Positions 39,064-53,188 of a DNA stretch of 64,000 bases are shown here, piece by piece. Position 1 is the stretch's first letter, and each line of letters starts with the position of its first letter. The DNA lies in the NCBI RefSeq assembly GCF_034702125.1, contig NC_085869.1:55951341-56015340 (forward strand), given 5' to 3'. The translations under genes and the position numbers were made by a program. The stretch comes from Engraulis encrasicolus. Lineage: Eukaryota > Chordata > Actinopteri > Clupeiformes > Engraulidae. The notes beneath the pieces are model-generated. The model made no database searches, was not told the DNA's origin, and saw only the letters and a program-made list of their open reading frames with translations.

Positions 39064-40331
39064 TGGGAGGAGAGAGTCCTGGTCTAGTCCACCTGGTGTC
39101 TCCTCCTGCTGTGTCTGAGCTAAGGCTGGTGCTGCTGGGGAGGAGTGCAGCCGGGAAAAGAGCAGCAGGAAACACCATCCTGGGCACAGGAGAGTTATGG
39201 AGGCAGGCCAGCACGCAGACATCCACAGAGAGCCAGCACAGTGAGAGCAGCCAGGGGGAGGTGGCTGGGAGACAAGTGACTGTGGTGGACACTCCAGACT
39301 GGTTCTGCATTGAACTTTCTGAGAAGGACACAAGACAGGATGTGGGGCTTTGTGTCCGTCTGTCTGCCCCAGGACCTCACGCGTTCCTCCTGGTGGTTTC
39401 AGTTGAGCCATCTGAAGGGGAGGAGAGGAGGATGCTGGAGAAGATGGAGGACATTTTGGGGGAGGGCTGTTGGAGACACACACTGATCCTCTTCACCCAA
39501 GCCGAGGGGCTGGAACAGAGGAGTTTGGAGGATTTGCTCCAGACAGAGAACCAGGAGCTCCAGCGTCTATTAGATAAATGTGGGAACAGGTGTCACCTTC
39601 TTAACATTAGTGACAGGCCTGAAGACACTGAGATTACACAGCTGCTAGAGAAGATAGTTGAAATGGTATCAGGAAACAGAGAGACATTCTACAGCTGTGA
39701 GACCTACCAGGAGGCAGAGAGACAGGTGAGAGAGATTGAGAGAAGAATTCAGAGAAAGAGAGAGATTAAATTCATGGAACAGAGGCTTGAGACTAGCAGA
39801 GACACTGATAGAAGCAAGCAAACATCACTGCCGATGATGGAGGGAAGGGTAGGAGTAGAGGAGAAGAAAGGTGAGGAAGGTGGATGTGATGATGAGAGAA
39901 GAGAGGAGGATAGGGGTGAGTATCAGAAAGGAGAGGAGGAGGAGGAGGAGGAGGAGGAGAGCAGAATGAGAGAAAGCTTTGAGAGCAACTGGAGAGGACC
40001 AAGGGAGAGAGGGAAAACTGATGATGATGAGGAGGAGAGAGGTGGGAACATGACGAGAGGATATGAGAGAGATGAAGAGGAAACAGGTCTCATGGAGATT
40101 ATTCACACTGAATTGTGGAGGTTCTGCTGGGAGAAGTCTGAGAGAGAGACAGAGAGAGTGAGACAGATGGAGGAAGAGGTGACGAGGGTTAGACAGGAAG
40201 AGGTGGAGAGAATGAGACAAGCAGTGGCAGACAGAGAGATAGAGGTGGAGAGAATGAGCGAGGCCATCAAACGATTGAGCACATCTCTCCTCACTGTCAT
40301 GAGTGCAGATGGCCAGCTAGGAGAGCGATAG
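39064..40331 (+). CDS. GIMAP-like pseudo-GTPase exon with coiled coils (likely last exon of locus 1)
   Basis: Acceptor TTTGCAG, phase 1, open for 422 codons to TAG 40329-40331. A ~18-residue leader (GGESPGLVHLVSPP) precedes ELRLVLLG. The AIG1 fold is clear (GNTILG, GRQVTVVDT, GPHAFLLVVSV, CGNRCHLLN). Nucleotide-binding motifs are altered: P-loop GRSAAGKR has Arg for the Mg-binding Ser; DTPG reads DTPD; the THGD-type G4 reads TQAE. It may not hydrolyse GTP. The tail has two coiled coils around an acidic Glu/Asp run and ends at LGER. No initiating ATG exists in the exon outside the microsatellite, so it must be spliced. Its phase matches the coiled-coil exon ending at 30808. An unrecognised first exon of a separate gene is the alternative. 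Confidence 0.7.
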
Positions 40332-40334
40332 ATA

Positions 40335-40420
40335 GAGGTATACAATGTAAAGCAATTTGAGTGCTTGAGGGAGTGGAAAGGTGCTTTATAAATGCAGTTC
40401 ATTTACCATTTACATGCAGC
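40335..40420 (+). repeat. LINE/SINE-type tail with ATTTACC repeats
   Basis: 'aaagcaatttgagtgcttgag...aaaggtgctttataaatgcagttcatttacc' is a recurrent retroposon tail phrase, lying directly after the stop codon of the GIMAP-like exon and probably in its 3' UTR. Confidence 0.5.
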
Positions 40421-40477
40421 ACTGGACTGGAAAACTTACCAAGTGTGCTTGGTATCTACTCATACGTTCTATATGCA

Positions 40478-42225
40478 TTACATTACATTACATTACATTG
40501 CATTTGACAGACGCTTTATAACCAAAGCGACTTTCAAAAGAGGACATAATCATAGCAAACATCACTAGCAGATACAAAGTTCACAGGAAATATACAGAAC
40601 CACATGTGCAGATGCAAAGAAGAGTTCGTTTTTTTTTAAATTAGAGTACGCACATACACACATACATACACATCATGTCAAGAGTTTGGCCTGAGGCTAG
40701 GGCAGCTCAGACATTAGTCTAGTACAGTGATTCTCAAAGTGTGGTCCGGGGACCACTAGTGGTCCGTGACAGAGCTCAGGTGGTCCGCGAGGGGATTTCT
40801 ACCTATGTAGCAGTAGACTTTATTTATAACATAGGCCTGCCTAATTACAAAGCTAAACATAGCAGAAGTCTTATTTCAACCACAATAACACAGACTTGTA
40901 ATGTGAATAAGAAGTAAGTGAACTACATCAAAATTAGTCATGTCAAATTAGCACCCATCAACTGTCAATTCAATTGAAGGTGGTCCCTGAACATTTTTTG
41001 GGCGGACAAAGTGGTCCTCGGTCTGAAAAAGTTTGAGAATCACTGGTCTAGTAGATAGTGACGAAAGAGGAGAGTCTATACTTGCTTCTTGAAGGCTGCA
41101 AGATATGTGCTTAGTCTTGCTGCCTCTGATAGACCGTTCCACCACTTGGGTACAACAACAGAGAACAGTCTTGACTGGGAGTACCTTGAGCGACTGGATG
41201 GCAGAGCCAGACAGCTTGTGCTGGAGAAGCACAGTTCTCTTCCAGTAACAAAAAGCTTTAGTAAGTCCTTCAAATAAGCTGGGGCCGTTCCTGCGATGGT
41301 TTTGTAGGCAAGGGTCAAGGCCTTGTGCGATCGGTAGCCAGTACAACTCAATAAGGAGTAACATGGGTCCTTTTGGGTTGATTGAATGTCAACTGTGCCG
41401 CCGCATTCTGGACCATCTGCAGTGGTTTTAGTGCACAACCAGGTAGACCTGTCATGACTGAGTTGCAGTAGTCAACGCGGGACAGGACCGTGGCCTGGAC
41501 CAGTTGTGTAGAATATTGGGTCAGCACAGGTCTGATTTTCAACACGTTAGACATCTTGAATCAACTGGTCCGGGTGACTGAGTTGATGTAGTTGGAGTAT
41601 GACAGCTCGTCGTCAATCATGACGCCAAGGTTTTTGCAAACTTTGTTTGGGGTCACAGTGGTCTTGAGGTTGATGTTGTGACTGAGTGACTCTTTAGCTG
41701 GGATCACCAGGAGTCCTGGACAGGTTCAGCTGTAGGTGGTGGTCCTTCATCCAAGTTGACAAGTCGAAGAGGAAGGCAGAGATGCGTGCCGGAACCGTGG
41801 TGTCCTCTGGACGGAATGACAGGTGCATCTGGGTGTTATCAGCATAGCAGTGGTAGGATAACCCATGTATTTGAATGACACGTCCCAGGGAGGAAATGTA
41901 CATTGCAAACAGAAAGGCCCCCAGCGCTGATCTATGGGGTACGCCTGTGGACAGGGTGTGAGTTGTAGACAGTTTCCCTTGCCATGACACACTGAAGGTG
42001 CGTCCCGATAGGTAGGAGTTGAACCATGGTTGGACAACACCAGTGATTCCCATCGCCATGAGTATCCTCAGGAGTATCATGTGGTTGACTGTGTCAAAGG
42101 CTTTAGACAGGTCTAGTAGGATGAGGTCCGATGATAGCCCTTCCATTCTTGAAGTCCTTAGAGCTTCAGTCACTAAGAGTAACACAGTTTCAGTTGAGTG
42201 TCCAGTTCTGAAACCAGATTGTTTG
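40478..42225 (-). mobile_element. L2-type LINE, 3' half with reverse transcriptase
   Basis: The minus strand reads LDLSKAFDTVNH, SYLSGRTFSV, STGVPHRSALGAFLFAMYISSLG and the catalytic box as CYADN (usual YADD altered). It continues to DYCNSVMTGLP and the C-terminal WWNGLSEAARL. Stops interrupt the frame. It ends in a TAATG-repeat tail (40478-40501). A 321-bp hAT MITE interrupts it at 40725. Confidence 0.85.
40725..41045. mobile_element. hAT MITE, 321 bp
   Basis: Ends CAGTGATTCTCAAA / TTTGAGAATCACTG are flanked by exact 8-bp duplications GTCTAGTA (40717-40724, 41046-41053). It is inserted in the L2 element. Confidence 0.92.
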
Positions 42226-42239
42226 GGTATGCAAAGGTG

Positions 42240-43790
42240 TGTGTGCTATACTTTACTTTATTTGAGAGATTCTGTAGGTTCTGTCATACCACGTGTCCAC
42301 ATTACTTCATGTCAAGTATTCTATAGTGTTAGTGTCATGATATATTACTTTACATCAAATATTCTATGCCCTACGATGTGTCATACATTATTTTATATCA
42401 ATAATTCTGTAGGCTATATGCCCTATGTGTCATGTACCATTGCCACCGAATTTCAGAGATGTATTTTATTTGTGTGAAAAAGTTATATACGTATATTATC
42501 ATGTGATGTATTTTATTCTTTATTTTATTTGTTTGTACAAGTGATATAAATAATTTTCCCCTTAAAGAATACCTCTAATATTTTTTATTTGATTTTTGTA
42601 TATTGACTATGTAATGATTGACTTTGGGACCAAATTGAGTGTGGTCTCTAGATATATAGCTCCTGGTTTCACCATCATTAAGTCCCCCATCAACACTGTC
42701 TTTGGCACAACTGTACGGTATCTGTGTCATTCATTCTCTGCTGCAAGGATATACAGAAGCAACCACCTACTTTCTCTAAGAGACTTCCAATGTGTTGATA
42801 TGAGGTTGGTAAATGAAGATTGCCCAGATCTTGCAAGGACTTTGATTGGTTTAGTGGAGTAAACACTGTACCAAATGAATGGCCCTAGGTGTAGATAGGT
42901 AAGTAATTACATGGTCTACAGTCTCAAGTGCAGCTGGGTTAAGCATTAAACCTTTTATTCCATTGGGCTATCGATCATAAACATGGACCATCTTTGGCAA
43001 CCTACTGTACTTTCAGCATGTCTTTCATCATGATCAGAATGGCAGATTCGGGGTGCTGTTGCACAGATTATTGAGGTCAGACTGTTGTTCTGTAATCAGC
43101 CTTTGCCCTGCACCTTAACCTGGGATGTGGACAATCTCCCTTCTCATCTGAATGGCAGGTTAGATTATGTCTCCATGTAAGCTTGCCATGTAGAAAAAGG
43201 GATGTGATTTACCTGCAAGGTTTTATCTACATGATATTCACCTGCATGGTAGTTGACTAGCAGTAGCTCTCTCATGCTGGTCCACGCAGCTCTTTCATCC
43301 CCAGATCCACATGTGAATCATTAAAGGCAGATCATAAAACCATAAACAGAGCTGAAGCCTCCTTCTTCCCCCTGATCAATGGAGGCTCACTGGGTGTATC
43401 TCTATGGTCCACTCTACTGAATCGAAATTATGACTGCTACGTTTTTTAGTCTTAATGAGACTTTGTTGGAAAAGTAAAGGGAAAATCATGGACATTAAGC
43501 CGCTACTTCTTTAGGATACCAGATGTAAATCACTTTGAGTACTACAGGAGCTATTCTACATGGAGGAGTTGGAGAGAAGATGGCGTGCATTCAGTACTGA
43601 TTTTCCCGTGATTACGGTGTCATAGCAAGGAATGCTTTTCCTCTGTTGTGCGGTCCCAGTGTGGAGTGCAAACTGTTAATGCATGTGGAGAGTGCAGATT
43701 GTGGGATTAAGGGAGTGTGTGATTGTGTCTGTGTCAGTGCCCGTGTTAAGAAAAGGAAATTCAGCTTCACATAAAGACTGAAAGGCTGAA
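42240..43790. other. Intergenic, nothing identified
   Basis: Low-complexity AT-rich sequence without domain, splice-site set or repeat family I can name. Confidence 0.4.
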
Positions 43791-43805
43791 AGCCTGCATG
43801 CAAAG
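43755..43805 (+). other. Inferred non-coding first exon of the second IgV gene
   Basis: Ends GCAAAG before donor GTAAGTCCC, as in locus 1. The start is unknown. A short upstream ATG just before the donor would read ten codons out of frame across the splice to TAA. Confidence 0.4.
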
Positions 43806-43864
43806 GTAAGTCCCACCCTATGCAGATCACATGGCAGCTAATAGTCTAATTATGTCCATTGTAT

Positions 43865-44458
43865 GTTCACTGTGGTGGAGTAATAAATAGTGCAATAATT
43901 TGAGATACCACATGTTTACTCTGTGATGGGGTTGCAACTAGTAATATTGTGTCTGATTGAGATACTGTATGTTTACTCAGTGATGGTAGAGTTAACTCAG
44001 AGTGGGAAAACATAGTGCAATAATTTAAGATACTGCTTGTTAACTGTGATTGTTGTAAATAATACAGTATAGTGTTATCATGCTTATTTGAAGTAGTGTG
44101 TTTACTGTGATGAGTGGGTGGAGTGTGTCATGTCTTGTTACTGATTATGTGACGTGTCTGTTTATTGTGATTGGTATGGAATATGTCATGTATCGTTACT
44201 GACTATATACTGTACGTATGTGACGTGTCTATCTGTTTACTGTGATGGGATGAAGTGTGTCAGGTAATGTTACTGACTATGTGACTTACTATGTCGTGTG
44301 TTTACTACAGTATGATGGGATGGAATATGTCATGTCTTGTTACTGAATTTGTGACATGTCCGTTTATTATGATGAGGTATGATGTTGACTTTATGATGTG
44401 TGTTTATTGTGATGGGGTCGACTGTATAAGGTATCGTTGCTGACTGTATGACGTGTCT
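43865..44458. repeat. ~60-bp degenerate minisatellite upstream of the second IgV gene
   Basis: Nine to ten units begin TGTTTACTGTGATG. Most continue with TGTCATGT.TTGTTACTGACTATGTGACGTG. The last unit supplies the start-exon acceptor, TGACGTGTCTGTTTCAG. The CRE-like core TGACGTG recurs at several units. Confidence 0.8.
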
Positions 44459-44467
44459 GTTTCAGAA

Positions 44468-47697
<3,230 letters not shown>

Positions 47698-47816
47698 GTG
47701 AGTGTGGAGCCTTATCTGTAACAGCTGTGAGATAAGCAGAGATGTCTTTTTATGGTGGATTGTAAGAGTCTACAGTTTTTTAAAGATGTACGTATATGCA
47801 CACACTTTTCCTGTTG

Positions 47817-48656
47817 TGTACAAAATTCCCTGCTTTCAGGTGTAAATTCCCTGCATTCATATGTTTAAATGCCTTATTTCCTTATGTGTGCATTTTCCTA
47901 TGTAAGTGACTTGACTATAAGAAATGTGGCGCTGTCGCTTTAAGAGACTGATCACGCTTTGAACGCATGTTATAGCTGCGTGATATGAGACATGCCCGGA
48001 CATTCTCTCTCATGCAGTCGCATTCCCGGACTCTCCGACTTCGTTTGGAAGTGTTTCTGTGTTGTTGTGCGTGAATGTAACTGTAAGTACCCATATTTTC
48101 TTTGTAAGGTTTTATTTCGTTTGTGCAGCCCTTTATTTCGTTTCTACAGTCCTTTATAACATTGTATTGGAGCCAGACAATCTTTCTGTTGTATTGGAAA
48201 TGTCTAGAATGTTCCATGACTCAGCAATGCCGCGTTAGCAATCTTGTATACGGTGTTCTTTGTTAGCATTTAATATATTTGATGCTGTACGATTTCCAGT
48301 GCTGTTTTAATGCTTTATTTATGCCATTGTAGTACTGTTTATCACTATGTTATTACTACTGTGTGTGCAGTACTTTTCATGTGATTATTATCCTCGAGTA
48401 GATATTGTGAATGGGACATCTGTAATGTGAATAACTTAGCATTGTCCTGTTTGTTCTTTTATTTCTGTCTTTGTATAGAAAACCACACAACGTAACTTCC
48501 ACACTGTGAGATAACACGACTACACCACGTACAATTTCCTCAATGTTTAATTAATAAATGGCCAGACTCAACCTCTAGAACAGCTGCATTCTTTCTGACC
48601 GAAGAATTAGGCCAGCGGGTGTACGACCAGTACTTTCATCTTCATAATATCCTACA
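47817..48656 (+). repeat. 5' LTR of the BEL/Pao element
   Basis: 840 bp, TGTACAAAATTCC...ATCCTACA, with an AATAAA near 48554. It pairs with the 3' LTR. Confidence 0.93.
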
Positions 48657-48698
48657 AAATTGGTCCTTCTTATCGCCGGATTGTACATCATCTGCGTC

Positions 48699-51323
48699 AT
48701 GGCTGCTTCTAGAGATGTCCAGGGTGAAGCACATCAGCCTTATCCTCGCCCCAGCCGGAGAAGACAACCTCCAGCTTACCTAGAGGACTATGTGCTCAGC
48801 CACCCTTGCCAATCATCCCCCTCCAGACCACACATGCCATCAACAGGGCATGCAACACATGTAAGTCAGAGCAACATTTCTTTCCCATCTGAGAGCGCTA
48901 CCGCTACTAGAGCATCTGCATTAGATCAACTAGAGGAGAGATGGAAAACTTTAAGCACTGCAATGGAACAACTTGCTATGGAAATGGAGAATGCAAAGCG
49001 TGCCTCTTATCCTTCAAGTACTGTGGGCTTTTATCATGAGCATCCAAGATCAACCTCTCCTTATCAGCAGTACAGTAGCAGTTTGCCAGACACATATGGC
49101 TATGCACCTGTCACTACTACCCACATTGGAGACAGGCCTCCCTCAGATTACGTGTTAGCTCCTCAAACATTATGGCCAGAACCTCCTAGTCACACTTATG
49201 TGCAAGAATTGAATCCAGTCATGCCTCAGCCACTTGTTCAGTTCTCCACATCGGCACTTCAAGGCGCAGCCTCCAAAGTAGGACCATGGTTAAACATGGC
49301 ACAACATAGGCCTCTCGCAGCATCGGTAGGCCTGACTGAGCAAGCAGAGAATGTTCCATCGGATGGCACTGCTACACCAGTATCTTGTGGCTCTCCAGAG
49401 AGGGCATCCTCACCTGCCACACCTCTGGTGCCCCAGCCAGCGCCGGTGCCCATGCCACGCCTGCCTCGTCTGCCACGCCTGCCACGCCTGCCTGGCCAAC
49501 CAGCGTATGCTTCACCCCTGCCCGGCCAGCCTGCGCACGTGCCACCTCTGCAGGGACAGCCAGCGTCCGCGCTACCTCCGCCTGGCCAACCAGCGCCAGC
49601 ACATGCGCCACACATGCCCGGCCAGCCAGCGCCCGCGCCACCTCTGCAGGGACAGCTAGCGCCCGCTCTACTTCCATCAGGCCAACCAGCGCCAGCACAT
49701 GCGCCACACATGCCCGGCCAGCCAGCGCCCGCGCCACCTCTGCGGGGACAACCATTGCCCGTGCTACCGCAGCCAGGCCAGCCTGCACATGTGCCACCTC
49801 TGCTAGTCCAGCTAGCGCCTGCACCTGCACCCATGCCACCTGTGCCACGCCAGCCTGTACATGCGCCACCTCTGCCAGTCCAGCCAGCGCCCGCGCCACC
49901 TCTGCAGAGACAGCTAGCGCCAGTACTACCGCCGCCAGGCCAGGCACAGCCAGCCCATGCGGCACCCCTGCCAGTCCAGCTAGCGCCTGTACCCGCGCCA
50001 CTTGTGCCAGGCCAGCGAGCGCCTATGCTACCTCCTCCAGGTCAACGAGTGCCTGCACAGCATCCTCCATGGCAGCCAGTGGCAAATCAGCCTCTGCCCA
50101 CTCAAACTTATCCGCCAGTGCAGCCACCTGCTGGGCCTTGGTACCCTCCTCATGGGATAGCGCCACCGCAACCGGGGCATTATCCTTGGTACCCATATCC
50201 ATATCCTGCTCCACAACCTGCGGCCTACCCTGCTCCTGATACAGGAGCACCTAACTTGATGGAGATGGCCATCGCCTCATCCTATGGGATACCGAAGCCT
50301 AAATTGGTTGCTTTCTCATCTGGCAAAGAGAGTGACTTTATCCTCCTGAAAAAGGGTCTGGACACAGTCTTAGGGCCTCATCGACATCTGACAGAGGACT
50401 ACAAGTTTCAAGTTCTCCTTGACCTTCTGAAACTTCCTGCAGCTTATCAGATAGCTAAGAGGCACCTGAACAGTCCACAGCCCTACAGCGCTGCGATGCA
50501 GGCTCTGGAACAACGATATGGCCAGCCACGGTCACTCATTCAAAGCGAGCTAAAGGCCCTGCAGCAAGCTCCACCCGTCCGAATTGGTGACGCCCAAGCA
50601 TTTGAAGACTTCAGCACAGCAGTTAGCTCACTAGTGGGAATGCTACAGTCGACACGTGGGCCAGCGAGGTACGAGTTGCAGTGCGGTTCGCACGTTGACA
50701 TCCTGCTTAGCAAGCTTCCTGTGAACTACAGAGATTCCTTCGTAGAACACTGCTTGAAGCGAGGCATCATCGCCAGTGGGTCTGCTACGACATACACTCT
50801 GATTGACCTGGCATCCTGGCTGGAAATTAAGTCTCAAACCCTCCAAATCTCTCGACGGGCCGCTGAAGGCGTTCAGGGAGAGCCTCCACGTCGAGACACC
50901 AAGTCCTCCAAACAGACCAAAGTGAAGACCTCCACTGTGTTGCTAAACACTGCTGCTACGCCGAAGGCAACTGCACCTGACACAAGTGCACTTTCCACAT
51001 CACCAAAATCCAAGCGTGAGCGATTCAAGCCCTTTTGCCCATATTGCCAGTCCAACGAGCACTACCTGAGTGGATGTTCTAAATTCACCAGCATGAATAC
51101 ATCCCAGAAGTCAGATTGGATAAAGGAACAGAACCGCTGCTGGAGGTGTGGAAGAGGCCATAAACCCGACAAGTGTACTCTGAAGAAGCCTTGTGCCACA
51201 TGTGGAGAACAGCACCTGTTGACTTTGCATGAAGTTGCAACAACGCAACAGCCCAGTGTTACTGTCAGCACTGTTTCCACAGTTGTTTACCTGGATCAAG
51301 CAAGTCACTCACGCCTGATCTGA
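48699..51323 (+). CDS. BEL/Pao gag-like polyprotein part
   Basis: ATG 48699 (MAASRDVQG) is preferred over a TTG farther up. The product is 874 residues. A Pro/Gln-rich N-terminal half (about 49440-50110) consists of PGQPAPAPPL-like repeats. Next comes the DUF1759-type gag region (FSSGKESDF, LLDLLKLPAAYQ, LEQRYGQPRSL). Two Cys/His zinc knuckles follow (CPYCQSNEHYLSGC; CWRCGRGHKPDKC, CATCGEQH). It ends just after a YLDQAS sequence where a protease DTGS-type active site would be expected; the frame then breaks into the downstream ORF. In the cell it would form particles that package element RNA. Confidence 0.85.
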   Translation: MAASRDVQGEAHQPYPRPSRRRQPPAYLEDYVLSHPCQSSPSRPHMPSTGHATHVSQSNISFPSESATATRASALDQLEERWKTLSTAMEQLAMEMENAKRASYPSSTVGFYHEHPRSTSPYQQYSSSLPDTYGYAPVTTTHIGDRPPSDYVLAPQTLWPEPPSHTYVQELNPVMPQPLVQFSTSALQGAASKVGPWLNMAQHRPLAASVGLTEQAENVPSDGTATPVSCGSPERASSPATPLVPQPAPVPMPRLPRLPRLPRLPGQPAYASPLPGQPAHVPPLQGQPASALPPPGQPAPAHAPHMPGQPAPAPPLQGQLAPALLPSGQPAPAHAPHMPGQPAPAPPLRGQPLPVLPQPGQPAHVPPLLVQLAPAPAPMPPVPRQPVHAPPLPVQPAPAPPLQRQLAPVLPPPGQAQPAHAAPLPVQLAPVPAPLVPGQRAPMLPPPGQRVPAQHPPWQPVANQPLPTQTYPPVQPPAGPWYPPHGIAPPQPGHYPWYPYPYPAPQPAAYPAPDTGAPNLMEMAIASSYGIPKPKLVAFSSGKESDFILLKKGLDTVLGPHRHLTEDYKFQVLLDLLKLPAAYQIAKRHLNSPQPYSAAMQALEQRYGQPRSLIQSELKALQQAPPVRIGDAQAFEDFSTAVSSLVGMLQSTRGPARYELQCGSHVDILLSKLPVNYRDSFVEHCLKRGIIASGSATTYTLIDLASWLEIKSQTLQISRRAAEGVQGEPPRRDTKSSKQTKVKTSTVLLNTAATPKATAPDTSALSTSPKSKRERFKPFCPYCQSNEHYLSGCSKFTSMNTSQKSDWIKEQNRCWRCGRGHKPDKCTLKKPCATCGEQHLLTLHEVATTQQPSVTVSTVSTVVYLDQASHSRLI

Positions 51324-51324
51324 A

Positions 51325-51942
51325 AGGACAATCATACTTCCCGCTGCAGTGGACAAGCTTGGCCTCAAGAGGGAGTGTGAGTTCCTGACTTTGAGAACTG
51401 TCAGGCAGGACATAGTGCACCTGAAGGGAGCCTCTGTGACACTTGAGGTGTCAACCATGTCAAACCTGGGCATCAGACACAAGCTCAAGAATGTTTTCAG
51501 TGCTTCAGAGCTGAACCTTGCTGAACAGTCCTGCCCAGCTGATGTCCTGAAGAAGAAATACCCCTACCTGAGGGATGTGCCAGTCAAGCCCTTCCACAAA
51601 GCCAAGCCGATGATCCTCATTGGGTCAGACAATTCACATTTGATCACGGCCATATGTCCAGTCCGCATGGGCTCACCTGGCTCTCCTGTAGCTGTATGCA
51701 CAAAGCTAGGATGGGCCATCCAAGGGCCTGCGACGCTCCTGCAACAGCCATGTCATCAGAGTTCATGCCTACACACCTCCTTCCTGTCACCTGCTCAAGA
51801 GCTACGACACAACGTGGAGAAATTATGGCAACTCGACACTCTGCCTCGTCGCAATGAGAAAGAGATCACGCGCTCAAAGCAGGACAGCGCCGCACTTAAT
51901 CTGCTGGAAAGTGACACAGCACCAGAGGCGATTCCTCATTGA
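51325..51942 (+). pseudogene. BEL/Pao protease (A17-type) region, interrupted
   Basis: The frame resumes around LPAAVDKLGLKRECEF and continues through LRTVRQDIVHL and GWAIQGPA to VEKLWQLDT and KQDSAALNLLE, the conserved end of the BEL protease region. No own ATG start is evident (the reading starts at a GTG). It runs into a hAT insertion at 51923 and stops at 51942. It was originally continuous with gag and with the frame resuming at 53173. Confidence 0.75.
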
Positions 51943-53172
51943 GTACAAGGGAGGCGCCGCCTCCTGTCCAAAATCACGAGAATAGTATGTAAACTAATGC
52001 TTTACACGACTTAATAACATTGCTATTTCAGACCCAGCTCCATATAAAATGCATGTGCTCAATTTAGAGATTTAACCAATCTGTAATAAGATCCCGAGGC
52101 TCGCACGAGTTTTTTTCTCCGCTCATGACAACGCAAGCGAGTCGAGTCTCAATGGACTTCAATGGCATGTGGAATTGTACGCATTTTCAATGGCAAAATG
52201 CTAAACGGTCATTGGCTATTGCCGTGAACATTTTTTTGATTTTGAGACTGAGCCTCACTGGGAGTGAATGGAGAAGAGAGAGCGGGGGGGAGGGACCGGA
52301 GACTGAGGCTCCGACTTGTGATTGGGTGAACCCCGTGTCAGTAGGCTACAGTAGTTGAAAAGCGGATATGTTATTAATTTGACTGAGAAGAAGTTTCGTC
52401 GTGGTAACCAGTGAGGAAGCTATTCATTGCGGTGAACTCCAGTTTTGTGTACATATTCTTGTAAACCTAGTGTTGCGAATAAAGTCTTAATAGTGGCAAG
52501 TCCTTATCCTTTTTAATCTCCCAATTCAAAAGTTGAGGTTGCCTACTTTTTATTAGAGCTAGCTTGCAAGAAAGCTAGAGAGCTATGCAAAATGCCAAGC
52601 ATTGTGGATTAAATTCTGGCGAATTCCAGTCGTCCTTATGAGGAGAAAATTAATATCAAGGAGCAGAGCAGAGCACTGCCTAATATTGACTTGGTGAAAA
52701 AGGTAGGGAAGAACAACCGTTTCTTTTGAGCTTTCGTGGTGTCTGATCAACTGGTTAACTGTCAAGTCCCGTTTCCTACTGTGTATTGCAGTATTGGCAA
52801 TGTCTGGTAGCCTAAATAATTAAAGATTTTGCGACCTCTAGTGGTAAGTTAAGCCGTGCACCAAGTAATGAACAACGAAGGCAAACTCAATCACATCATT
52901 ATGTGGCGGAGGTAGGCCTAATGATGATAATAATAATTTAAAAAAAAAATCCCTATTTGAATAGGCTACAAGGGGGATAATGATTAATGATTAGCAAATT
53001 TGTTTCAACAAGAGTCATTTAGTGTGTGAGGCCATATGTGGCTCAGGACCAATGTAAGATGTGTGTCAAAATTGACACCCCCCCCCCCCCCCCCCCTTTT
53101 TTTTTTTTTTGCGTTCTGGACATATTGTAATTGAACAGCCTCCCCTGTTTGACAGACTACCAGCCGCCACTG
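51923..53172. mobile_element. Non-autonomous hAT element nested in the BEL pol frame
   Basis: Ends CAGAGGCG / CGCCACTG (inverted, one mismatch) are flanked by exact 8-bp duplications CACAGCAC (51915-51922 and 53173-53180); 1,250 bp. Inside lies a GC-rich promoter-like part. A short frame near 52640-52720 (EEKINIKEQSRALPNIDLVKK) resembles the start of a ZMYM-type hAT transposase. A C/T homopolymer is at 53079-53110. Confidence 0.85.
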
Positions 53173-53188
53173 CACAGCACGGATCAAT

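Noticed and set aside
49259..50250. Long antisense and out-of-frame ORFs over the gag proline-rich part
   Set aside because: The repetitive GC-rich coding minisatellite keeps several frames open; only the +frame carries gag motifs and zinc knuckles.
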